In this document: positions 54,883 to 64,000 of the stretch, in pieces
How positions within the stretch are numbered: position 1 is the first letter of the stretch
How the letters are laid out: every line of letters starts with the position of its first letter
Assembly: GCA_020002185.1 (NCBI GenBank)
Contig: CM034539.1
Span: 31,047,433-31,111,432 of the forward strand
Length of the DNA: 64,000 nt
Direction: 5' to 3'
Origin: Paraescarpia echinospica
Taxonomy: Eukaryota > Annelida > Polychaeta > Sabellida > Siboglinidae
The notes under the pieces: model-generated
Database searches by the model: none
What the model was told of the DNA's origin: nothing
The model's input: only the letters and a program-made list of their open reading frames with translations
Program-made: the position numbers and the translations under genes

Positions 54883-56840
54883 GGGGAAGTAGGGGCATGT
54901 CCGCACACTTAAGGCGAAACACGCCGTAGCTAGTGCACTATTGTTTGCCAAGAGGGTGATATTTGGCATTCAAAAAGAGCAACCATATTAGTTTGTTGTG
55001 TTTGTCATGAGGCCACATTTCCCATCAGATATTTAAATATTTTGTAAAACGTAAAGGTATACCTTTGTGCGGACATGCCCCAAGGTACGGGGCAAAGCCG
55101 CACACCGTGTGCGGTTATGCCCCATGTATGGCGTAACAACAGAGTCTCCCAGAGCAGACTGTGAACTGCATATATGTGTACGAGTATATTATTATAATAA
55201 TGTGTATTGGTAGGTTTAGGCCACAGTTACGTGCAATACTTATTTGAACTGACAAGAAACACCAGAAAAATACAAATCAACATTTTTCATTAGAAAGTGA
55301 AGAAAGTACAGTGATGAATAGGTATTGAAACATAGCCCTTGTTTAAAGAAAAACCTAGTTTCGGGAAGATTGAATAACAGTTATTTGGAAACGTACTAAA
55401 GCAGCATGCTCTCGTAACAATCAAAGCAAAATTCGAAATGCAGCTTGTCCGACGGCTCCTAAAACAGCATGCTCTCGTAACATGCAAAGTCAAATTCGAA
55501 ACGCAACTTGTCAGCAGTCAACATTCAAGCAAACCATCATCTGTGTCACTGGGTGAAGAAGAAGCTTGCGCACTTACAGCACGTGATTTTTTCACATCTT
55601 TTGAACCGACCGCTGTAACTAAGTATTTCTTCGCTGCTAGTTGCGGTTTCACCGGAAGTTTCTTTACTCCGGCTTCGAGCATGGCTTTGTAAGGACTAGC
55701 TGTCAGGATCACTGTTTTGCCGCACTGTCTTTATATTTTCTTGCCGCGCATTTGAAATCCCGCCACGTGAGGGATCGGCAATGACGGACTGACGTGTCCA
55801 ACAAGAGGATGCCCACTTGTTGCTGCTGCAGGCGACGTTGTTACTTCACTCGCTCCTTGCCCACCAGTTGAGCACTGATTAGGTGCTCTATCTGAGACAG
55901 AAAGAACCAATCCACTAGTTTCTCTTCGTCCAGACGCATTCGTATCGCAAACAATATCGGATGGATGCGATCCGGCAAAATCTGCATCACTGAAGATGAC
56001 AGGGTGTATGGAACAATTCCAGTCTTTCTGAATCCATTGACAGCTGTAATTGCGGTCGCTGCCTTGAGGTGCCCCGCCGAACAACATGGCGATCTGGTGG
56101 ATGGTGACAACTCTCCCTGGATGAGAGCGAAGCCAGATCGTCGTAGTATGAGCTCAGAGGCTTCTTAAATGCGACGTCCAACGGCTGCAGTCTGTGAGTG
56201 CAATGTGGCGGGGGGGGGGGGCAGATAATGTGCACGTTGTTTTGCCTGGCTAAGGCAATTAACGCAATGTTTTGGTGTGCATCGTATGCCCGTCAAGAAC
56301 AAGTAGTACCGATTTGGCTGGCTAAAAAAAAGCGATGAAGTGGTGGAACCAATTTGTAAACAGATCTGTTTGCATCCACCCACTTGGGTGGCATGCAGAT
56401 ATACTCCCCGGGGGTGCACCGTCTATCAGCTCTGGCTTTCTGCGCACTCGCAGGCGTGTGCGGTCATGCCCCAAGCATCCAACACGTGAACATTTCCGAA
56501 TTGTTCGAAAATGCTGCTTATGAAAGTAAGTTGTATTTCCACTATTATAACACCGTTAAAATGCAGGTTGGAATTATATAAGTACATTCGTATGCAAGCT
56601 TCACTGTTGATATAATACACATGACAGTATATGAGTAAAATTACGTCAGTTTTTACGAAAAGAACGTTTTATTTCATAACTATTTATTTACGAAACTCTA
56701 ATCAAATAGCATATGCAAATGGTCGATTTGGGGGTTAGACGCAATTGTTTGACATGATTCCAATAACCAGATGTTACGTGATGCGTCAATAATAGGGTGT
56801 GCGGACATGCCTCGAGGTGCGGACATGCCCCTACTTCCCC
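54883..56840 (-). mobile_element. pogo/Tigger-like DNA transposon, TA target, broken transposase
   Basis: A 24-bp perfect TIR beginning GGGGAAGTAGGGGCATGTCC, flanked by TA at 54881-54882 and 56841-56842. The motif GTGCGG(A/T)CATGCCCC recurs inside (about 55067, 55115, 56458, 56796, 56815). Length 1958 bp, coding strand minus. Confidence 0.9.
55518..56424 (-). pseudogene. pogo-like transposase remnant (DDE_1 / CENPB-jerky type)
   Basis: The minus strand across shifted frames gives LLVLDGH (the middle catalytic Asp), PPHCTHRLQPLDVAFKKPLS, then FGGA / LKAATAITAVNGFRKTGIVP (two frames), then FSDADFAGSHPSDI and a C-terminal ILTASPYKAMLEAG. These are landmarks of pogo/Tigger transposases. Frameshifts are visible near 56290, 56220 and 56070. 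The N-terminal HTH and CENPB DNA-binding part and the first catalytic Asp region are missing. At most about 400 bp remain upstream, so an internal deletion is likely. Confidence 0.88.
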
Positions 56841-56844
56841 TATG

Positions 56845-59800
56845 TAGTCTCCACTAAACATGTAAACAATTTACTTCCATCGTAACCCTTAATGATCCGT
56901 AGCTATGATTCACCAAAAACCATTTGATTAATAATTACAAACTCACAATTTAGTCCAAAGGACGTCAAGGCATCTTGGCCCATTTTTAGTTTTGTAGAGT
57001 TATATGAAATATGTGTGGTTTAATTATATATATGTTCAGAATATAACATTGTTGCCTTATATTTTAAATGTCAGTATGTTACAAAGGAAATCTCAAAAGC
57101 ACACGGTAAAGAAACGTTAGGTTTTTGTAGTAAATTATTTAATGATTTATCGACATGCTTGTCTAGCTGTTGATATCTGACATGGTGAAAACTTGGATGC
57201 TCATTGGTTCCAAGATGAACACAGTTTATGGTGTGTAGATCTACATTTAGCTGGGTAATGTTGGGTTTTTGTTTGTGTTGGGGTAATAAGCAAAGTTCAC
57301 ACGATTCAAGTATGTATACTATCAATAGTAACTTGTGTATTATTTATTTTTATATAAAGAAACAATGTTTCCTCAAGAAGAACATTATTTTGTTATTCCC
57401 TAACTTGAACTTGCTTGAAACATTTGATATTCATTAACACTGTCTCTTGAAACTTGTATTTAAAAACTCAACTGGCAACATATTGTTGAATATAATGCAC
57501 CTTTATGGTAAACACATCAAGAACTAAGCAAAGAGCAAGTCGATTCGTACTTAAATCTAAAGAAATGAACACAACAAAACTAGTCAGTCGCTCATTACCT
57601 CTGATCATGAGGTAAAGTAAAAGAGAATTGCCTGTTTTAATACTCATGTTTGTCTGAAGATATTATTGTCATACCGATTACCAATGCCTAATATTATTCA
57701 ACATGTGTGTAAATGATTATATATGTGTCAATAAATTTGTTACACAAATTTCATCTTGTTATATCAAGTGTTCATATGATACAGTGAAACCCTAATAATC
57801 TAGAAACAATAACATCAGGACGTAATATACCTTGCAATATACATGATTAATTGTTTTCAAAATGCAGACAAATACAGTAGTGATTAATATCCATACTGTA
57901 TGAAACATGTCAGTTCAAATTGCACAACCAACAAAAGTACCTAGTAAAACAGTTCGGCATTATCCAAAGTTTTGCAAACAACTACATTTAAAACTTGAAA
58001 AATTGACTATTGCATTACAGCAGTGCACATCCAAGTACTGCATCCATCCTTGGCAAACACTCCAGAAGAAGTATGTAACAGCAGTATAGCCTCTCATACT
58101 AGAGTACAGTTGTAGTTGTCGAACATTAGCATGTGGTCGCCTACTGACGTCTTTCTGTAGAAAGCTGCTTTCCTCCCAATGCTAATTTGCTGAGCTATTT
58201 CCAATATTTGTTTAAGTGGAATTAACTTAGTTTAGGTGGAGTTATTGTAAATGGCTGAAGTTATTGAGTGGAATAAGTGTGTGTGCACAACCAGTAGTGT
58301 TTGGATATTAAACACCAGCAGAGATCGAACCTGCCACACACAACACTGAAACACTATTTTAATAAACAACACAGTTCAACAGTTTTTAAACAAACAAATG
58401 ACATAGTATGTCTGCATTTACAACGCAATACTTTAACAGCATTCGGTCACAAATGTATAGTTTACATTGTTTGGAAAAGCCAAATGGTACATACACATAT
58501 GTGACATTTTATAAATGAGTGTTAATGTTTCACAAAAGAGATAATATCTTATGTTTGTATCAATTGACAGAAAAATAATACAATATATACTTGTTACGAA
58601 ACTATCTGAACAAACCTATAAACCCACTTTTTCAGTGTTAGGCTCCCAACTGTTTACATTCTCACTTGTTATATTAAGCCGCCGGCCCGCTCCTGTAACA
58701 GAAAACCAATTTTGCATTACATATTGGAATAATTAAATTTTACAGTTCAAATAATAACTAATTCAAACATATTCCATACAAAGAACTTGTGAAAGTAAAT
58801 TACATTTGGATGCTCTTCCAAAAATCACATTTAGTTACGTATACATTATGTAAGGGGCCGTCTAACAAAGCACAGAGGGAGTTCTGTGGGCAAGCGTGAC
58901 GAAGCGCTACATGAGTGTGGGGGTCTCTGCACCAGTATTACGTAACGAATCGTAATATTTCAAAAGTTTATTCCAACAGCATTTCAATGGAAAACCAGCT
59001 ACATACACTAAAAATTTTAAAACCCCAGATAAATTTCAAGAGCATTCCAACAGAAAACCACTTCTACTAATATATCAACATTTAGAATCACACAAAAAAT
59101 GACGCAAACTCATATGTGCAATCCAGTACATGGATTATGTTGAATTGAAATGGCTTGACGAGCATGATATGGACGTTCACGGCAATCCCCTATTTCAGAA
59201 ACTGTATTGGTGTTTTGACCCCAATAATCCCCTTGGGCAACACAATGAATCATTGGGAGGAAATTTAGTGTGGGGATAGACATGTCACCAAAAGTGTGTT
59301 TGCTATGTGACGAGTATATATGCAGAACACTATCAATTGCTTTTGTTGTTGAATACGTGTTTTTAAGTTCCATACCAACCACATTACACACACTAGTAGA
59401 TGCACTTGTAGATGGTTAAGTCCACAAAACGACGCATGTGTCATCACCCCATTCTGGGTGACCCTGCCAAAAAAGAGTTAATTAATTAATATCTACATCG
59501 ACACATATCATATTTACAGTTGAAACTCGATTTACGGTCACCTCCATTAATACTCCCACATTACAATAAGGTCACCCCAGGACAGACCCACATTAGTTCC
59601 ATATATAGTGTAAAGTATAGGAAATTAGTCCCACTAATATGGTCACCTCGGTATTCAGGTTTCTTTTATGCAGTCCCAATTGTGACCTTAATAGTGAAGT
59701 TCTATATATAATACTTTATATACATATATATATATATATATATACAGCATATGGGGGAACGTTTATGCATATTTCACTGCATACAGGAGACTGTTGTTTT

Positions 59801-59990
59801 AAGGAGACTGGCTCGATCCGGTCTCCTTAAAGTTTTGATATGTTATTGCGCAACTAAAGCATTTTATGTTACGATTATCCTTGTTAGAAGTGCTTAATGT
59901 TGAGGAAAATATGTCAGAAAAAAATTAATAAAGCAAAGTCGATGATGGAGATAATCTGACGTACTTTCGATCACATGGATGAAAAGTCTT
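56845..59990. other. Intergenic stretch without recognisable genes
   Basis: AT-rich. A CAGTTGAAACTCGATTTACG end near 59518 resembles mariner/pogo MITE termini, but I find no matching second end. An (AT)n tract lies at 59718-59745. Confidence 0.45.
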
Positions 59991-59999
59991 TTTCTACAA

Positions 60000-60200
60000 C
60001 TTGTAGGTATCTCGTTCGTCCACACTTTGAATACGATAATCAGGTATGAAGTCCTTTCTTAATGACACATATTACATCTCTTGAAAATGTTCAGCACAGT
60101 GCAACCAAATCAATTCCTGGTTTCAAAGACCTTGAATACAAAGAACGTTTACAGAGACTGAAATTACCAACGCTATCATACCGTCGCCTCAGAGGAGATA
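60000..60200 (+). mobile_element. CR1-like LINE RT fragment (plus strand)
   Basis: Translation YLVRPHFEYDNQV, stop, SPFL, then SLENVQHSATKSIPGFKDLE and YKERLQRLKLPTLSYRRLRG. This follows the LINE pattern LVRP.LEY...VW.P......LE.VQRRATK.I...L.Y..RL..L.L..L..RR.RGD. It ends at the (ATAC)n tract. Confidence 0.8.
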
Positions 60201-60214
60201 CATACATACATACA

Positions 60215-60246
<32 letters not shown>

Positions 60247-60265
60247 CATACATACATACATACAT
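60199..60265. repeat. (ATAC)n microsatellite
   Basis: About 15 ATAC units with one ATAT interruption, sitting between two oppositely oriented LINE fragments. Confidence 0.97.
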
Positions 60266-60274
60266 CTTCTGTCT

Positions 60275-60530
60275 TCAGGCAAATTTGCCTATGTACCGCT
60301 CTTTAGCCAATGTTGCTTTATAATCAAATTTGACAGGCTGGTGCATCCATAATATATCGAGTCGGTTTTTCAGTGCATTGACTGTTGGAGCTGTGACAAT
60401 AGTTTCGGGTAAAGTGTTCCGTACATCAATTACTCTCTCGCTAAAGAAGTGTCTCCTTATTTCTCGTTTACTCCTGTTTTTATACAACTTTAAAGAATGC
60501 AGTCTTTCTGCAGATCTAAGCAACGTTGTC
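60275..60530 (-). mobile_element. CR1-like LINE RT C-terminal fragment (minus strand)
   Basis: Minus-strand translation RSAERLHSLKLYKNRSKREI, RRHFFSERVIDVRNTLPETI, VTAPTVNALKNRLDILW: the LINE tail pattern RGHS.KL.K...K...R..FFS.RVI..WN.LP..VV.A.S...FK..LD. No stop in 82 codons. It would normally follow the plus-strand fragment at 60000-60200 directly. Confidence 0.82.
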
Positions 60531-60534
60531 TTGT

Positions 60535-62540
60535 TGAAATTTGGTGGTATATTTTTGTATCATCCGCAAATATCTTCATGCCACATTCTACTACATTTGT
60601 TATATCATTTATATACAATATAAAAATAATTTATGCAAGACAAAAGAGAGAATCAGGAAGTGGGAGACACTGGAGCCGTTACTGCCTATGGTACAGATCT
60701 AACTGCACCAATGATCGGCTCGGGACATCTCATCGGTTGCTCCTCATAACGCTACTCTGGAAAGTAGTGTCACAATCCTGATCTCTCACAGCTGACCCAC
60801 CCCGTGTGGCTGTACTCTGCAAGGGAGGGATATATCGACCCCTAAGCCATACGCCGTTCCCATAGACGTTGTGGTCATCCATGCCACGTGATATAACCCT
60901 ATATATTGAGCACGTCAAGCTGCAATTAACATATACAATTTACCTGCCTTTATACCCTGCCAAACACAGGCAGCCGGAATTGTGGTGTGTGAACTTCAAC
61001 ATTAATTAATCTTGCATATCTACAACTATTGAAGTTATTTATTCGTTAGAATGGTATTAAAACTTTGGTCATATGTTATACTACATGATACGATGTAGTA
61101 AACATGTGTGTACGCGGCGTACATAATATTACTAATCTATTATATGTATTCTGATGTATGCAAATTCATGGATAGTTATGGTTGACGCAAGTAGGGGCGA
61201 ATCCAAGATGGCGCACACAGTGGGGAAACTTCCAAAAGTCAAATCATATTTATTGTCTATGTAATATACCAACAACGGTTCAACTACAAAACACAGTGCG
61301 GCATAAATGGAGAATTATAAACGGGGAGAGATGATTGGAGAACTTATGTTTACTCCGCCATGGTGCGTTGCATTAATAAATGTTTCAACTAGTGCATTTA
61401 TGAACATTATCGCCAAGCCGACCTTTCTATGCTGGCACTGAGGGTGGTCACTGCCAGGATGCTTGTCGTCTTCAGTGGTGCTTTTATGTCCCAAATTGAG
61501 ACGGGAACGACATTAACGTGATCTCCGAGTCACGAGGGATACACAGTCCTCAATGTTGAGAGCCAGGTTTTTATACCAAATATACCATACCTGCCCGGTC
61601 CGGGTATTGAACTTGAGACGCCGGCATCTATTTATGTACTTTAAGTGACGATACATTTGTTTCTAGTATTTTGATCATTGCGAATTATTGTAACTATAAT
61701 CGGCCAAGCACAAGCGTGTGCGTATTTGCATTGTGATTGACAATATGTTCTACGAATACATTACGCGAGTGCGTATGTACATGTCTGTCTATACGTGTCT
61801 ACATTACGAAGCCATACAAAAGTAACGTTTAAAGACAATAACCATGTTCTTTTCTTGCGCGCGCGTGCCTGCCGCCGTGAATAGACTAGTCAACAATAAC
61901 GAATTTTCTTGTTGTACCCATCCAAAGGCTATATATAGAACAGACTACAACTACTTGCTGTTGTAAACATCCAAAGTCCCTACCTTCTTTCAGTTGGCGC
62001 TGTTGCAGCCATCTTGCAATGGCTATCCCCTCACGCTGTATTTTCCGACATTTGTGTCTGTTGCACTGTTGAAATCACCTGTTACACGAAGCACCATATG
62101 TTGCGTCAAGCGAATATTGTTTAACTTACAAATAATGTGGCTGCACCCACACAAGTGAACCATCCACCAGTTAAGTCGGTGTTGTACTGAAACCCGTCGT
62201 GTCACCTATATTTCAACCACTGTGCGAATTCCTATTTGTCGTTTTACGCTTCTCAGTCACACGTTTACAACAACTGTCAGGTGAACCCCGACAGAAGTAG
62301 TCATATTAAATTCAAACTAATGTCCACTTAAATCCTCTTGGCACGTGATTACGAAGGAACCATTGTTGGGCTTGCACGTGATGCCTAGAATGTTCACCGG
62401 TAATTGAATAAATGCATTGTCTCTGAGGTAATGAACCATGACATTGTTTGTGGACGAAGCACAGTTGGCAGGTATGTAGGATTAGCCTCTTTATTCGTGC
62501 TAAATGTGCAACGATCCATGACCGTACCCAATTACGAGTG
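60535..62540. other. Intergenic stretch without recognisable genes
   Basis: No domain-bearing frame. A short SINE/LINE-like tail (CCCGGTCCGGGTATTGAACT) is seen at about 61595. Confidence 0.45.
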
Positions 62541-62543
62541 ATT

Positions 62544-62545
<2 letters not shown>

Positions 62546-62635
<90 letters not shown>

Positions 62636-62640
62636 TAGGG
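62546..62640. repeat. (GA)n(GT)n(GA)n microsatellite
   Basis: AGAGAG to 62580, GTGTGT to 62627, then GAGAGAGAT and purine-rich sequence. Confidence 0.97.
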
Positions 62641-63099
62641 GGAGGATTGCGAGAGGGACGAAGAGGTAGAGGAGGGAACAAGGGACGGCGAATGGGACAG
62701 ACAGAGAGGGGAAACAGGGAGCGCGACGGGGAAGATAAGGATGGAGGGGTAGAGTGCGGACAGAGATGGAAAGTAATGGGAGATGAAGGAAGTGAGAAAG
62801 GAGAAGGAGGGGAAGATACTCGGATGAATTTTATTTCCCTACGACTACTAGCTTGCGGACTATGAGAATAGTACATTTTAATAGAACATTGTATTCTTAG
62901 GAACATCTAGACTTCTATTATATGCATCATATTTACAATGATAAAACATAAACAACACACAATGCATAAAACATTTAGTGACCTTACTGTATTAAGTGTT
63001 TTCGATAATTTTTATAATCAGTAGTGCAAAACAAATAATGTTAAATAATATAAAATAAACCACGTATTATACATGTATTACACAATTTGAACTCATTTA

Positions 63100-64000
63100 C
63101 ATATAATTATATAACTAATAATTTAACTATTAGCTACAATGTTTCTTCTATGCAATTCACCGTTTTGACACGGAATTTTTTACATAGACAAACTTAGTCA
63201 TGATTATATTAATAAATCTGGAAAGATCTGTCAACTGTTTCACATTATGTATATTAAACAACTGGTTAATTTTCAAAGTATTCGGTCTGATTCTAAAATA
63301 TTTCTGTATGTATTTTGATATTTCTTCTACTAGTGATGGACATACAAGTACATAATTATATTTATAACCTTGGTCTCCATTGTTGCATAAATTGCATAGC
63401 CTCTGAGCATTTTCAGGGAGATACTGACCTATAGAAATAGGTAATTTGTGATTTCCACAACGAAATTTACATCAATTGATTCTGTCAGATGGGCTTAACT
63501 AGATTAAATACTTCTCGAGCCCTACTTCATTTTTAAATATTCTTTAATTTGAGCACAACCTATTTACATGAATTTCATTGTGCCATGTTTGTCTGTTTAT
63601 GTCTTTCATTTTAAGTTCTCGGGTATGCTTCAACCATTTTGTATTTACATTTCCATGATCATGCCACATGTTAGATATACCTGGGGTAGTCCACATCCAT
63701 AAATGATTCTCTTGATTTCTTTATTTGTATGTCTATCGGTAAATCTAGCTTCCTTGCTTTAGTTGTTAGGTTGAACATTGCACGCCTAGCTTGGTTAACG
63801 TGTTTTATTATGGCTTTCTTAAACAATCCATTATAGTTTAGACTGGTTCAGAAATAGATTATAGCTATAAGTTATTTCTAATTTGTTTTCTCCAAACAAG
63901 AAGTCTAGGTGTGATCTGACCTTGCCACGAGACAATATAATACGCTTTGTTTTACTAGTATTAACAGTTAGGTGCCATGTTTGGCAATAATCACATGCAG
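63100..64000 (-). mobile_element. LINE reverse-transcriptase 3' part, decayed, running off the right edge
   Basis: Minus strand from the right edge: WHLTVNTSKTKRIILSRGKV and RSHLDFLFGENKLEI (RT thumb pattern W.L.VN..KTK...FS.G), later QARRAMFNL. Near 63470-63200 comes CGNHKLPISIGQYLPENAQR, LCNLC and NTLKINQLFNIHNVKQLTDL, the conserved C-terminal zinc-knuckle-like region of invertebrate LINE proteins. Frames shift several times between blocks. Confidence 0.8.

Noticed and set aside
62532..62906. Frames across the GA/GT tract
   Set aside because: Simple sequence; Arg-Glu and Cys-Val repeats only.

Overview
The window is a piece of an invertebrate animal genome. It is AT-rich, its genes are split by long introns, and it is loaded with microsatellites, minisatellites, non-LTR retrotransposon relics and cut-and-paste transposons. 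I see no bacterial or viral genes, no rRNA, no tRNA and no CRISPR array. The phylum cannot be fixed from the sequence. The LINE families and the gene structure fit a lophotrochozoan or an invertebrate deuterostome.

Left part (about 0.5-24.4 kb, + strand): the last twelve coding exons of a G protein-coupled receptor kinase of the GRK2/GRK3 (beta-ARK) class. They join in one frame into 518 residues. These cover the whole kinase domain, the AGC tail, the end of the RGS-homology bundle and the C-terminal PH domain with its G-beta-gamma-binding helix. The amino-terminal exons (N-helix and first part of the RGS homology domain) lie to the left of the window. One intron has a GC-AG donor and one acceptor is a CAGGAG tandem. 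The introns carry a full-length hAT transposon (12410-15204, 13-bp terminal inverted repeats, 5-bp target duplication) with a broken transposase. They also carry a TA-flanked element (5301-6504) that split an older repeat, a TTAA-flanked MITE, a 49-bp and a 38-bp minisatellite, and three copies of a SINE-like repeat ending 46-57 bp upstream of exons.

Middle part (24.4-40 kb): intergenic sequence holding LINE reverse-transcriptase fragments (30.1, 32.6, 33.8 kb), a tRNA-like SINE head, and a near-perfect 1.545-kb tandem duplication (36186-39275). Each unit of the duplication holds LINE remnants in both orientations and a long CT tract. A hAT transposase C-terminal relic abuts its right end.

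Second gene (40.06-43.96 kb, + strand): three exons encode a 388-residue basic, proline-rich protein with an acidic patch that I do not recognise. Its first intron contains an 851-bp foldback element with a perfect 7-bp target duplication. Its stop codon overlaps the first of a run of TGACGTCA (CRE) palindromes that continue at an exact 24-bp spacing in the 3' UTR. Seven perfect CREs lie within about 3.6 kb here.

Right part (44.2-64 kb): microsatellites, a segmental duplication with one internally deleted copy (47.0-49.7 kb), a decayed C2H2 zinc-finger array (50.3-51.5 kb, - strand), a 1.96-kb pogo-like transposon with 24-bp perfect TIRs and a broken transposase (54883-56840), and LINE fragments (60.0-60.5 kb; 63.1 kb to the right edge).

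The two host genes show no obvious functional link. The window is best read as two ordinary animal genes embedded in a well-preserved record of transposon activity.
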